A stretch of DNA of 40,355 bases from Halioglobus sp. (GTDB taxonomy: Bacteria; Pseudomonadota; Gammaproteobacteria; Pseudomonadales; Halieaceae): assembly GCA_028825045.1 (NCBI GenBank), contig JAPKAY010000034.1:1-40355 (forward strand). The letters are read 5' to 3'. A program made the translations under genes and the position numbers. The notes beneath the pieces are model-generated. The model was given only the letters and a program-made list of their open reading frames with translations. It searched no databases and was not told the origin of the DNA. Shown here in pieces: positions 1-8,216 of this stretch. How positions within the stretch are numbered: position 1 is the first letter of the stretch; every line of letters starts with the position of its first letter.

Positions 1-883
1 GCACCTGATGGCTGTTTTTGGCGGCCAGGTTGGCCGCCTCACAGGCAACAATTTTAGCGTGTGACACGGCGTGGGCGGCCAACTCCTGACCGTTAGCAAT
101 TGCATAAGCGGCGCGATGGGTCGGCGCCCTCGCATACTCCAACTGCACAGCAACGTTAGCCATATGGTGTTTCACCGCCTGGAAACTGCCGATGGGTTTG
201 CCAAATTGCTGACGCTCACTGGTGTACTGCACTGAAAGATCGACCATACGTTGCGCCAGCCCCAATGCCTGGGCGGCGCAGCCAAGTGCCCCGCGATTGA
301 GTGCGTTAGCGACACAGGTCGCTGCCTGCTCTCCCTCAGCAATTTGCTGCGCGCCTGCCTGAACTTCAACAGAGAAGAGTTTACGCGAAGGATCGATTGA
401 TTCGTTGTGCTGGAGAGACACCTGGTCGGCGGTCGCGGCGACCAGTGCATCGCCTTGCTGCAGTAATAACAGGTCTGCAATATGGGCGTCTTCCACCAAT
501 AGGCACTGCTGAAGACCCACGACAACACGGGCATCACCCGCGGCAATCTTAGGCAGCCATTCTGCCGCCAACTCTCCGCCGATTTCTTTCAGCATCGGCA
601 CAGCAACCATCACCGTGTGCACCAAAGGTTCGGGCAGAGCCACGTAACCGCACTCCTGTGCCAACAGTACAAAATCGAGCTCAGTCATGCCCAGCCCGCC
701 GTGCTCTTCGGGCACCGTCATACCTGTCAGGCCCAACTCGACCAATTGATTCCAGAGCGCAGTATCGCGACCACTGTCCGTTTCCCAACTGGCGCGAATT
801 CGCTCGCAGGTAACTTCGTTCTGCAAAAAATCGCGAACGGATTCCTGGAACAGTAATTGGTCTTCAGTAAAAGTGAAATCCAT
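1..883 (-). CDS. ipdE2: acyl-CoA dehydrogenase, IpdE2-like beta subunit (3' end beyond window)
   Basis: The reading frame opens with ATG at 883 and runs off the left edge after 294 codons, so the C-terminus is missing. It has an N-terminal ACAD helical domain (FTEDQLLFQESVRDFL) and the conserved C-terminal-domain motif RQQFGKPIGSFQAVKHHMA near residues 230-250. The segment that carries the catalytic Glu in isovaleryl-CoA-type ACADs reads GALGCAAQALGLAQRM here and has no Glu. That is what a non-catalytic partner subunit would show. It follows the 387-aa ACAD gene by 3 nt. Adjacent fadE-like pairs forming alpha2-beta2 enzymes are known for steroid catabolism, and IpdE1-IpdE2 dehydrogenates the 5OH-HIP-CoA side chain. 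Assignment as the beta subunit is inferred from context and from the absent Glu. Confidence 0.85.
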   Translation of the reverse strand, partial: MDFTFTEDQLLFQESVRDFLQNEVTCERIRASWETDSGRDTALWNQLVELGLTGMTVPEEHGGLGMTELDFVLLAQECGYVALPEPLVHTVMVAVPMLKEIGGELAAEWLPKIAAGDARVVVGLQQCLLVEDAHIADLLLLQQGDALVAATADQVSLQHNESIDPSRKLFSVEVQAGAQQIAEGEQAATCVANALNRGALGCAAQALGLAQRMVDLSVQYTSERQQFGKPIGSFQAVKHHMANVAVQLEYARAPTHRAAYAIANGQELAAHAVSHAKIVACEAANLAAKNSHQV

Positions 884-886
884 GAG

Positions 887-2050
887 CTACCTCGGCATTC
901 CCAACATTCGTTCAGCGATGATATTGCGCTGCACCTCATTAGTGCCCGCATATATCGGACCGGACTGGGAGAACAACCACCCGTCCAGCCAGTTACCAAC
1001 ACCCTGTGCCGCGGGAGCATGGGGCAGTAGTTCCGCCCGGGCACCCAAAATACTCATCGCGGTGGCGTGCATGTTCTGATCCAGTTCCGACCAGAAGATC
1101 TTATTAGTGGAGGACTCAGCACCGATCTTTCCACCCTTGTTCAGGCGGCAGGCCGTTTGATAGGTGGTGAGGCAATAACTTTCCGCGTCAAGGTAGGCGC
1201 GCAGTACTGCGTCCTTAACCGCTGGGTCGCAATCTGCAGAATCTCGATTCGCCATATACAATTCCACCAGACGTTTTGCCGTTTCCTGAAAGCGCGCCGG
1301 TGAGCGCAGCATCAAACCGCGTTCGAAGCCCGCTGTTGCCATGGCGACGCTCCAGCCTGCGCCCTCATCACCCAGGCGGTTCTCGATAGCGACCTCGACA
1401 TTGTCGAAAAAGATTTCGGCAAAGCCGGGCAGCCCATCCAGTTGCGCTATAGGCCGCACCGTGATGCCGGGGCTATCCAAAGGCACGAGGATAAACGTCA
1501 GGCCACGGTGACGTTCGGATTCAGGATCTGTGCGGAACATTCCGAAACACCAGTCAGCCCAAACCGCGCGGGTTGACCAGGTCTTCTGTCCATTGATGAT
1601 GTACTTGTCGCCCTCCAGTTTCGCCGTAGAGCGGATAGCAGCCATATCGGAGCCGGCATTGGGCTCGGACCAACCTTGAGCCCAGACCTCTTCACCGTTG
1701 GCCATCTTCGGCAGAATGCGTGCTTTCTGTTCCTCGGTACCGTACTCCATGAGGGTGGGCCCGAGAAGGAAAATGCCGTTCTGGTTGACTCTTAGCGGCG
1801 CACGCGCCTGGTAATACTCTTCCTCGAAAATCAACCACTCGATAAGGTCGCAGGCGCGACCACCGAGAGACTCCGGCCAGGTCACCATGCCCCAGCGACC
1901 TTTGTTAAGGGTGGCTTCCCACTCGCGGTGCTGCTTAAAGCCCTCTGCGGTATCAAAGGTTTGCAATGGCTGATCGGGCACGTTGGCCGCCAACCAACTG
2001 CGCACATCCCCGCGAAAAGCGTGCTGCTCTGCTGTAAATTCAAGATCCAT
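887..2050 (-). CDS. ipdE1: acyl-CoA dehydrogenase, IpdE1-like alpha subunit
   Basis: This is a 387-residue full-length ACAD. The middle beta-domain signature AQGWSEPNAGSDMA lies near residues 124-137, with INGQKTWST at 152-160. The C-terminal IYAGTNEVQRNIIAERMLG motif is near 366-384. The MCAD-type Glu of YEGT is Ala here (IYAGT), but Glu243 in GFERG sits where isovaleryl-CoA-dehydrogenase-type enzymes keep their catalytic base. This is therefore the likely catalytic subunit, paired with the ACAD 3 nt downstream. Its place next to echA20, ipdC, ipdB and ipdA points to FAD-dependent dehydrogenation of the HIP-CoA propionyl side chain. Substrate assignment is by context, and electrons would pass to an ETF not in this window. 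Confidence 0.88.
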   Translation of the reverse strand: MDLEFTAEQHAFRGDVRSWLAANVPDQPLQTFDTAEGFKQHREWEATLNKGRWGMVTWPESLGGRACDLIEWLIFEEEYYQARAPLRVNQNGIFLLGPTLMEYGTEEQKARILPKMANGEEVWAQGWSEPNAGSDMAAIRSTAKLEGDKYIINGQKTWSTRAVWADWCFGMFRTDPESERHRGLTFILVPLDSPGITVRPIAQLDGLPGFAEIFFDNVEVAIENRLGDEGAGWSVAMATAGFERGLMLRSPARFQETAKRLVELYMANRDSADCDPAVKDAVLRAYLDAESYCLTTYQTACRLNKGGKIGAESSTNKIFWSELDQNMHATAMSILGARAELLPHAPAAQGVGNWLDGWLFSQSGPIYAGTNEVQRNIIAERMLGMPR

Positions 2051-2053
2051 TCA

Positions 2054-2812
2054 CTAATCCTTAAACGCTGCGTCGCGTTTTTGCACGAAGGCATCGCGCG
2101 ATTCCTGGGAGTCGCCCATGGTGTAGGCCTCCAAAGTGAATCCCTGCTCCCAACGGTACTTGTCTTCCAGGTTCCCGTCCTCGATGCCGGTCAGCGCTTC
2201 CTTGGCCAGCTTGACCATGGCCGGTGATTTGTCGGCGATTTTAGCGGCGATCTCCCGCGCTGTTGGCAATAACTCTGCCAGTGGCACTACTTTCTCCACA
2301 GCACCCAGACGATACGCTTCCTGAGCGTCTATAAACTCACCGGTGAAATACATGTAGCGTACTTTCTGCACCGGGAACATGCGCTGCAGGTGAGCTCCGC
2401 CGCCCATCGCACCACGATCAATTTCAGGCACACCAAAGCGAGCACAATCAGAGCACAAGAGAATGTCCGCAGCACCCGCCATGCCAATACCACCACCGAG
2501 AACGAAACTGTGCAGAGCGACGATCACAGGTTTGGGGTTGCGGTGTATGGCGCGGAATGTTTCGTAGTTGCCTTTATTGACGTCGACGATCTTGTTGGGC
2601 TCCGCCGCCAACTCTTTGATATCTACTCCGGCGCAAAAGCCCTTTCCCGCAGCACCAACGATGATCACGCGCACCTCATCATTCACACCTAGCGCATCGA
2701 TTTCAGCGGCAATGGCAAACCAGCCAGCGCTGTCAAAGGCATTCACCGGCGGGTGATCGAGAATCATCTCGGCAATTCCGTCTGCGATAGTCGTTTTGAA
2801 TAGCTTGGACAT
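2054..2812 (-). CDS. echA20: EchA20-like crotonase, steroid ring D hydrolase
   Basis: This is a 252-aa crotonase-fold protein. The oxyanion-hole segments are GKGFCAGVDIKEL (about 56-68) and HSFVLGGGIGMAGAADIL (about 101-118). The blocks HPPVNAFDSAGWF, ETFRAIH, EIDRGAMGGGAHL and YRWEQGFTLEAY resemble Mycobacterium tuberculosis EchA20 rather than generic enoyl-CoA hydratases. In actinobacteria EchA20 opens ring D of the bicyclic HIEC-CoA intermediate. The start ATG at 2812 is 4 nt from the ipdC stop, and the stop is 3 nt before ipdE1, so the genes are probably co-transcribed. The family is certain. The specific reaction is inferred from recognised sequence blocks plus operon context. Confidence 0.88.
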   Translation of the reverse strand: MSKLFKTTIADGIAEMILDHPPVNAFDSAGWFAIAAEIDALGVNDEVRVIIVGAAGKGFCAGVDIKELAAEPNKIVDVNKGNYETFRAIHRNPKPVIVALHSFVLGGGIGMAGAADILLCSDCARFGVPEIDRGAMGGGAHLQRMFPVQKVRYMYFTGEFIDAQEAYRLGAVEKVVPLAELLPTAREIAAKIADKSPAMVKLAKEALTGIEDGNLEDKYRWEQGFTLEAYTMGDSQESRDAFVQKRDAAFKD

Positions 2813-2816
2813 GAAT

Positions 2817-3896
2817 TTACTCCTGGGAATTTTCCGTGACGCGCAGCGACAACAGGGTTAATCGCCCTTCTGCTTCTTTAACAATACTTTCAATCAGTTT
2901 TTCACATGTGAGCAGTTCGTCGATGACACCGGCGACCTGTCCTGAGGGCAACACACCACGTGCGGGCTCTCCGTCTACCATCGCTTTCTGGATAATCATT
3001 GGCGCATTAGCCGACATAATCGTCTGCGCGGCAGTCATATCATCGTCTTTACTCATAGCAATCGCGGATTTCAGCAGGCTAAGAATAGTCGTGCCGGTAT
3101 GCTTTCGAAAGGCAAGACCGTTGCGCACGGCGATGAAAAGCTTGCGCAGCGTACTGGCTTTTTCGAGCTCGGTGAGCAATTCGTTCATAATCATACGCTG
3201 GGGCAGACCATCCATCGCTCTGGAGACGATAATGTCACCGGGGTTCTTGCAGTCAATATAGCGCTGCAGTGTTTCCCGCGGCACCGGGCTTTCCTGGGTC
3301 ATGAGAAACCGAGTGCCCATTGCGATGCCTTCTGCGCCCCAGGACAGGGCTGCCAGCAAACCGCGACCGTCCTTAAAACCACCGGCCGCAACTACCGGCA
3401 CCTTATCACCCACGGCATCGACAACTTGTGGAATCAGCAGCGTGGTTGGCACTGCGCCTGTGTGGCCGCCCCCTTCTGCGCCCTGCACAGTAACGACATC
3501 TGCGCCGAGTTCCACCGCCTTGATAGCATGCTTGGGTAAACCGACGGTTGGCATACAAACCACGCCCGCATCTTTCAGTTTGTTGATGAACTCAGGACCC
3601 GGCGAACGAGAGTAACTTACTGCGCGCACACCGTGGCGAATCACCAGTTCGACTATATCCGCTGCATTGGGCTGGTACATGTGGAAATTCACACCGAAGG
3701 GTTTGTCGGTAAGCTCTTTTACGCGCAGAATATCCCGCTCCATCTCGTTCGCGGGTATAGTGGCACCGGCCAAAAAACCAAATGCACCTGCGTTACAGCT
3801 ACCGGCCACCAGCTTCGGATCAGCCACCCACCCCATCGCGGTTTGCACGATGGGGTACTGGCAGCCCAGCAGTTTTGTTAACCGTGTTTCAAGCAT
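2817..3896 (-). CDS. ipdC: IpdC-like NAD(P)H-dependent flavin oxidoreductase (nitronate monooxygenase family)
   Basis: This is a 359-aa TIM-barrel flavoprotein of the nitronate monooxygenase/2-nitropropane dioxygenase family. Visible motifs are CQYPIVQTAMGWVADP at the N-terminus, QGAEGGGHTG (phosphate and flavin binding, about 159-168) and PVVAAGGFKDGRGLLAAL followed by GAEGIAMGTRF (about 187-214). IpdC is required for HIP ring catabolism, where it acts on the CoA-bound bicyclic intermediate before ring D opening. The gene lies 15 nt after ipdB and 4 nt before echA20, the same neighbours as in mycobacteria (Rv3550-Rv3553). Generic annotation pipelines would call it nitronate monooxygenase, but the context makes IpdC much more likely. 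Confidence 0.87.
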   Translation of the reverse strand: MLETRLTKLLGCQYPIVQTAMGWVADPKLVAGSCNAGAFGFLAGATIPANEMERDILRVKELTDKPFGVNFHMYQPNAADIVELVIRHGVRAVSYSRSPGPEFINKLKDAGVVCMPTVGLPKHAIKAVELGADVVTVQGAEGGGHTGAVPTTLLIPQVVDAVGDKVPVVAAGGFKDGRGLLAALSWGAEGIAMGTRFLMTQESPVPRETLQRYIDCKNPGDIIVSRAMDGLPQRMIMNELLTELEKASTLRKLFIAVRNGLAFRKHTGTTILSLLKSAIAMSKDDDMTAAQTIMSANAPMIIQKAMVDGEPARGVLPSGQVAGVIDELLTCEKLIESIVKEAEGRLTLLSLRVTENSQE

Positions 3897-3911
3897 ACAT
3901 CAGGCCTCAGT

Positions 3912-4712
3912 TCAGGCCCGGTTTCCCGGGGGATTGTCCTTGATTTGGTGCGCACGCTGGTTGTGGGGATCCAGCGCGGCAATGATATCCAGTTGTGCAG
4001 TGGTCGGCGCCTCGGTAGTGGGAACAGTGTCTGACATAGACACCGGATAGCCGGTATTTTCCTGCACCTGTTGCACCGTAACGCCTGGATGTAGCGACAC
4101 CAGGCGAACCTGGTGGTCCGGACCGCCAAAGTCCATTACGCACAAGTTGGTAATCACCAGTCGAATATCAATATCGTCGAGACTGTGACCTCTGGGCAGG
4201 CGCGCAGGGTTGTAGCCGATCGATGAGACAAAGTCGCATTCACCGTCCATAAACACACGGGTGTTGTGATCGGGCACAAAAAAACTGTTGGGGTGCGAGA
4301 TCGAGTTACCGGGAAATCCGCGCGCGCCAAGCATCATCACTTTGGGTTTGTCGTACGTGCCACCCAGTGCCGAGGTGTTTGACTGCCCGAACTTGTCGAT
4401 CTGGGTCGGGCCGAGCATGGCGTGACGCTTGCCGCTCCACACATTATCGAAGATACGCGAAAATCCCATCCAGCTCTCAGTGGCGGGCACAAAATCAGCC
4501 GATCGCTTACCGACAGGATTGGGCTCGCTTAACATCCACGCTTCCGAGTCCGTCATCATCAGGTCGGGATTGGTTGTCTTCATCGCAAGGCTCGCCGCCA
4601 GGCGCGGAATGACGCCAATGCCCGTGCCCAGCGCTTCGCCTTCATCGGCGAAAGACTGACTGGCGGCTACTATGCACAGTTCAGCCAGGGTGTAATCAGT
4701 TGCTGCTGTCAT
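3912..4712 (-). CDS. ipdB: IpdB, COCHEA-CoA hydrolase beta subunit (CoA-transferase fold)
   Basis: This is a 266-aa member of the class I CoA-transferase family, subunit B type. The blocks SGKRHAMLGPTQIDKFGQ, RGFPGNSISHPNSFFV and MDFGGPDHQVRLVSLHPGV match what I recall of M. tuberculosis IpdB. IpdAB is not a transferase: it hydrolyses the last steroid ring in COCHEA-CoA to give a branched dioyl-CoA. The gene starts with ATG at 4712, 20 nt after ipdA, and must act together with it as an alpha/beta hetero-oligomer. The C-terminal 30 or so residues after the SDTVPTTEAPT stretch are polar and look poorly conserved. Confidence 0.9.
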   Translation of the reverse strand: MTAATDYTLAELCIVAASQSFADEGEALGTGIGVIPRLAASLAMKTTNPDLMMTDSEAWMLSEPNPVGKRSADFVPATESWMGFSRIFDNVWSGKRHAMLGPTQIDKFGQSNTSALGGTYDKPKVMMLGARGFPGNSISHPNSFFVPDHNTRVFMDGECDFVSSIGYNPARLPRGHSLDDIDIRLVITNLCVMDFGGPDHQVRLVSLHPGVTVQQVQENTGYPVSMSDTVPTTEAPTTAQLDIIAALDPHNQRAHQIKDNPPGNRA

Positions 4713-4732
4713 GATTGTGTCTCCTTGGCCGA

Positions 4733-5608
4733 TCAGTAAGAGGGTAGTTCAATGGCGCGGATGGCATCGAGGCCGCCCACATTGCGCTGGTACTCGTCTT
4801 CCGACGCACCGAGAAATTTATTCAGATAGCCCTGAATGCCCTCATCATCTTTCGCCGACGCGGAATACGCCTTGAAGTGTGGCACATCAAATCCGTAGAG
4901 CGGACTGCATGACGTGGGGTGCGCCCCACCGGCAATCGGAATGACCCCCGTTGTCATAGAACGCTCCCAGTGCACCATCCGCGCCTGCGCTGGGTCGTGG
5001 AAATAGTCTGTCTCTACCAACTCGTCGCAGGACACATAGGTTTTAGCGGCCGCTCTCGCAAACCAGTCATCCATGTAGTGATCGGGACCAGCAATCTGAC
5101 AGACACCGCGAACGTCGGCCTTATCCGCATGTATGAGTGACGCATCCAGCTTCAGCGCGGGCATCGCTACCCACTCCTTGTCATCGTAAGGACTGTCGAT
5201 CACTTTGATATCGGGGTTCTGAGTAATGATATCTGTACCCAAGCCGACCTCAGTAGGGATAAAGGGAATACCCCAGCTCGCAGCGCGCAGGCCCAATAGC
5301 ATCATGCCTTCGTCGATTTCCATCACTTCAATGGACCCACTCTGGCGCGCTTTGCGAAAGTATGGCTCTAACGGTATGAAATCCAGCGAGACAAACGCGA
5401 ACACAACTTTTTTTACTTTCCCGGCCGCACACAACATGCCCACGTCGGCGCCACCATAGGCAACCACTGTGAGCTCTTTGAGATCAGAGCGCAGAATTTC
5501 ACGGACCAGTGCCATAGGCTTGCGCCGCGGGCCCCAGCCACCGATACCGATGGTCATGCCATCGCGCAGTTGCGCAACGGCTTGTGCCGCTGTCATTTGC
5601 TTATTCAT
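4733..5608 (-). CDS. ipdA: IpdA, COCHEA-CoA hydrolase alpha subunit (CoA-transferase fold)
   Basis: This 291-aa protein begins at ATG 5608 (MNKQMTAAQ). A GTG codon directly upstream could extend it by one residue, but AGGA lies 8 nt before the ATG. N-terminal GMTIGIGGWGPRRKPMALVR and VVAYGGADVGMLCAAGKV are the class I CoA-transferase subunit A core. The acidic motif MEIDEGM (about 96-102) contains the Glu that probably corresponds to the catalytic Glu of mycobacterial IpdA. The pairing with ipdB, 20 nt downstream, supports ring C hydrolysis rather than CoA transfer. The gene lies 26 nt after the second Lrp-family regulator, in the same operon. Confidence 0.9.
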   Translation of the reverse strand: MNKQMTAAQAVAQLRDGMTIGIGGWGPRRKPMALVREILRSDLKELTVVAYGGADVGMLCAAGKVKKVVFAFVSLDFIPLEPYFRKARQSGSIEVMEIDEGMMLLGLRAASWGIPFIPTEVGLGTDIITQNPDIKVIDSPYDDKEWVAMPALKLDASLIHADKADVRGVCQIAGPDHYMDDWFARAAAKTYVSCDELVETDYFHDPAQARMVHWERSMTTGVIPIAGGAHPTSCSPLYGFDVPHFKAYSASAKDDEGIQGYLNKFLGASEDEYQRNVGGLDAIRAIELPSY

Positions 5609-5634
5609 CACGTTTTTCCTTAGTTGTGCCTTGG

Positions 5635-6099
5635 TTAACTGACGATCCGCGCCATGCGGTAGTCGTGTTTTACAAAATTCACACCGAGGGTACTGCGTGT
5701 GCCCCGCACACCCTCGACAACACTAATATGTTGATGTAAAAATTCCGCCAGGTGTTCGGCATTGCGCACCATGGTAATAGCCAGAATGTCGGCACGCCCG
5801 AGCATCACGCCGACAAAACCCAACTCCACAATAGCGGCCAGTTTTTCTGCCACTACTTTTGTCTGCCCGCTGCGTTCGACTTCGATCCAGATGTACGCAA
5901 GCGCAGCATCCTTGAAGCGGTCGATATTCGTCACCGCGGTAATACGAATGAGTTTCTCTTCTTCCATGCGTTTTACCCGGGCGCGCACGGTGCCTTCGGT
6001 AACGCCCAGTTGCTCCGCGATTTCACGGTTGCTGACCCTGGCGTCTCGAGACAAGCGCTCGACGATCGCCTGGTCCGCTTCATCAAGATTACGCCGCAT
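5635..6099 (-). CDS. Lrp/AsnC-family transcriptional regulator (second of tandem pair)
   Basis: This is a 154-aa regulator with an N-terminal AsnC-type winged HTH (LDEADQAIVERLSRDARVSN, then REIAEQLGVTEGTVRARVKRMEEEKLI) and a C-terminal RAM/AsnC ligand domain from about residue 65. Its start overlaps the end of the upstream regulator by 11 nt, so translation is probably coupled. It is embedded between fadD3 and ipdA. The recognition helix TEGTVRARVKRMEE is close to that of its partner (AENTVRARVRRMEE), so the two look like a tandem duplication. It probably senses a CoA-ester or acid intermediate of steroid degradation and controls this operon. The ligand cannot be read from sequence. Confidence 0.9.
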   Translation of the reverse strand: MRRNLDEADQAIVERLSRDARVSNREIAEQLGVTEGTVRARVKRMEEEKLIRITAVTNIDRFKDAALAYIWIEVERSGQTKVVAEKLAAIVELGFVGVMLGRADILAITMVRNAEHLAEFLHQHISVVEGVRGTRSTLGVNFVKHDYRMARIVS

Positions 6100-6583
6100 G
6101 GAAAGGCACCCAGTCGGGCTGGTTTTTCAATACATCAAGCGCCAGCGCCGGCGTCAGGCGACGCACCCCCGGCACGGCACCGAGCTTGTCGGTAATCAAC
6201 TCATTCAGCGCAGCCTGGTCGCGGGACACTACCAATATTTCGATATCCTGCGCCCCCACCACAACATTCACCGAAAACACCTCGGGAAACGCCGCCATCT
6301 CTCTGGCCACCGTTTCGGGTGAACGCCCCTCCACCTGCACGCCAATGGCTAACAACATGCCATAGCCCGCGGCTTCAATATCAGTGACTGCCACCACCCG
6401 CATCGTGTCGGACTCTTCCATGCGGCGCACACGGGCCCGCACTGTGTTTTCTGCGATATTCAGTTCGCGCGCAATCGCCCGATACGGCATACGACCGTCT
6501 TTGCGCAGCAGGGCGATAATGGCCTGATCCATGGTATCCAGGTCAATGGGGCCAGACGCGGCACTGGTTGATAAATCGCTCAT
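6089..6583 (-). CDS. Lrp/AsnC-family transcriptional regulator (first of tandem pair)
   Basis: This is a 164-aa Lrp/AsnC protein. It has a short Ser/Ala-rich N-terminal tail, an HTH at about 14-65 (LDTMDQAIIALLRKDGRMPY, then RAIARELNIAENTVRARVRRMEE) and a ligand-binding RAM domain after that (GYGMLLAIGVQVEG..., VVVGAQDIEILVVS). It begins 2 nt after the fadD3 stop and overlaps the next regulator by 11 nt. Actinobacterial HIP genes are controlled by the TetR-type KstR2. No TetR gene is seen here, so this pair is the natural local candidate for that role. Whether the two proteins form a hetero-oligomer is open. Confidence 0.9.
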   Translation of the reverse strand: MSDLSTSAASGPIDLDTMDQAIIALLRKDGRMPYRAIARELNIAENTVRARVRRMEESDTMRVVAVTDIEAAGYGMLLAIGVQVEGRSPETVAREMAAFPEVFSVNVVVGAQDIEILVVSRDQAALNELITDKLGAVPGVRRLTPALALDVLKNQPDWVPFHAA

Positions 6584-6585
6584 CG

Positions 6586-8163
6586 TCAGCTTCGCAACGC
6601 GCGTTTTACCAATTCCGCCTTATCGACTTTACCGCCGGCGTTCATGGGAAATTCTTCCAGAAAGACAACCGAGCGAGGCACCTTGTAGTTGGCCATATTG
6701 TCGCGTGACCACGCAATAACCGCAGCCTCATCTACTTGTGCCTCAGTGTCTTTTACCAGGTAGCCCTTGGCGACCTCTCCCATACGCTCATCAGGTACAC
6801 CCACCACGGCGGCCCGAGCGATGCCGGGCATATCACAGAGAATATTCTCGATCTCGGCGGGATAGCAGTTGAAGCCACCCACAATGAACATCTCCTTTAT
6901 GCGCCCGGTAATACGGACATACCCTGCTTCGTCCATCACACCAACATCGCCGGTCCTGAGCCAGCCGTCGCCGCCAAGCGCTTCCGCCGTGGCCTCTGCA
7001 TTATTGAAATAATGCTGCATTACGTTAAATCCACGACACCAGATTTCACCGTCGGCACCCGGGTCTACAGTATTCCCCTTGGCATCTACACACTTTACTT
7101 CCACGTCATCCATCGCGCGTCCACAGCTGTGCGAAATACGTTCGGCACTGTCATCCGCCCGACAAATGGTCATCACGCCACAGCACTCGGTAAGGCCGTA
7201 AGCTGTAACCACGACATCGAACCCCAACTCCTCGCGCATCTGCCGCACCAACTCAACCGGAACGGGCGCTCCACCGGTGGACGACAATCGTAGACTGGAT
7301 AAATCAAAATCCTTGCGTCTTGGGTGAGCCAGGATCGACTGATAAATAGTGGGCGGCCCTGGCAGCATAGTGATTTTTTCGCGCTCAATCTGCGCCAGCA
7401 CAATCTCCAGATCAAAATTCGATACCGGCAGTATGCGCGCACCGCAAATGATCGCCGCCAACCAACCCGCCTTGTACCCAAATGAATGAAAGAACGGGCT
7501 GATGATCAGGTAGTTATCATCGCCACGCAGGCCAATAGTGCTACTCCAGTTTTCGAAGGTGCGAATGTTCTGACCATGGCAGGTCACCACCCCTTTGGGG
7601 TTGCCGGTGGTACCGGAGGTAAAAAGAATATCCAGCGTATCGAGGGGAGTAACGTCACCAGCGCGGCGGGTGACCTCCTCCACGGGTACCGATTCTCCCG
7701 CCGCCAAAAACTCGTCCCAGGATGAGCAGCCCTTCGCATCTCCAGTAAGGGTAACGGTCTGCTCAAGGTATGGCAGGGATTGGTCGGCGAGCATCTCCGG
7801 ATAACGTGTGCCGAGAAATTCACCCACAGTGAATAACATTTTCGCGCCGCTGGCGTTCAGCACATAAGCGGCTTCGGCACCTTTGTATCGCGTGTTCAGG
7901 GGTACCACTACGCCACCAATGCTCTGCGCACCAATCGCAGCGAGGATCCACTGATAAATGTTAGGTGCCCAAATAGCGACGCGCTCGCCTTTTTTCAACC
8001 CAGCAGCGACAAAGGCGCGCGCGGAATGAATTCTGGCCTGATCCAACTCTGTATAAGTGAGCTGCACCGACCCATCGGTGATGGCTATCCGGGGGCCGTG
8101 GTCGGCAGCCGCATCTGCCACCACCTGTGGCAAGGTTCGCTCTGGGTTGTGCTGTGGGGACAT
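6586..8163 (-). CDS. fadD3: HIP--CoA ligase, FadD3-like acyl-CoA synthetase
   Basis: This is a 525-aa adenylate-forming ligase and the first gene of the steroid ring C/D operon. The AMP-binding P-loop ILFTSGTTGNPKG is at about 179-191, the A5 motif TAYGLTE at about 320-326, and GWLRTGDVG and GRIKEMFIVGGFNCYPAEIE follow. The C-terminal catalytic Lys region is GGKVDKAEL. The blocks SPFFHSFGYKAG, TMLPGPPTIYQSIL and HPRRKDFDLSSLR are characteristic of FadD3, which activates the HIP propionate to its CoA thioester. A generic medium-chain ligase is possible but less likely in this context. The promoter lies in the 258-nt leader upstream, which carries palindromic and AT-rich repeats. Confidence 0.88.
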   Translation of the reverse strand: MSPQHNPERTLPQVVADAAADHGPRIAITDGSVQLTYTELDQARIHSARAFVAAGLKKGERVAIWAPNIYQWILAAIGAQSIGGVVVPLNTRYKGAEAAYVLNASGAKMLFTVGEFLGTRYPEMLADQSLPYLEQTVTLTGDAKGCSSWDEFLAAGESVPVEEVTRRAGDVTPLDTLDILFTSGTTGNPKGVVTCHGQNIRTFENWSSTIGLRGDDNYLIISPFFHSFGYKAGWLAAIICGARILPVSNFDLEIVLAQIEREKITMLPGPPTIYQSILAHPRRKDFDLSSLRLSSTGGAPVPVELVRQMREELGFDVVVTAYGLTECCGVMTICRADDSAERISHSCGRAMDDVEVKCVDAKGNTVDPGADGEIWCRGFNVMQHYFNNAEATAEALGGDGWLRTGDVGVMDEAGYVRITGRIKEMFIVGGFNCYPAEIENILCDMPGIARAAVVGVPDERMGEVAKGYLVKDTEAQVDEAAVIAWSRDNMANYKVPRSVVFLEEFPMNAGGKVDKAELVKRALRS

Positions 8164-8216
8164 TGCAGTGCTCTACTCGCAGCCAAGTTATGCCGGAAGC
8201 GTTATATTAATCACAT

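Noticed and set aside
3912..5608. Annotation of the ipdA/ipdB pair as a 3-oxoacid or glutaconate CoA-transferase
   Set aside because: The fold is shared, but sequence blocks and the ipdC/echA20/ipdE context fit the IpdAB ring hydrolase.
5752..6322. Plus-strand ORFs of 147 and 186 codons opposite the Lrp pair
   Set aside because: They are antisense shadows of two clear regulators and show no recognisable domain.
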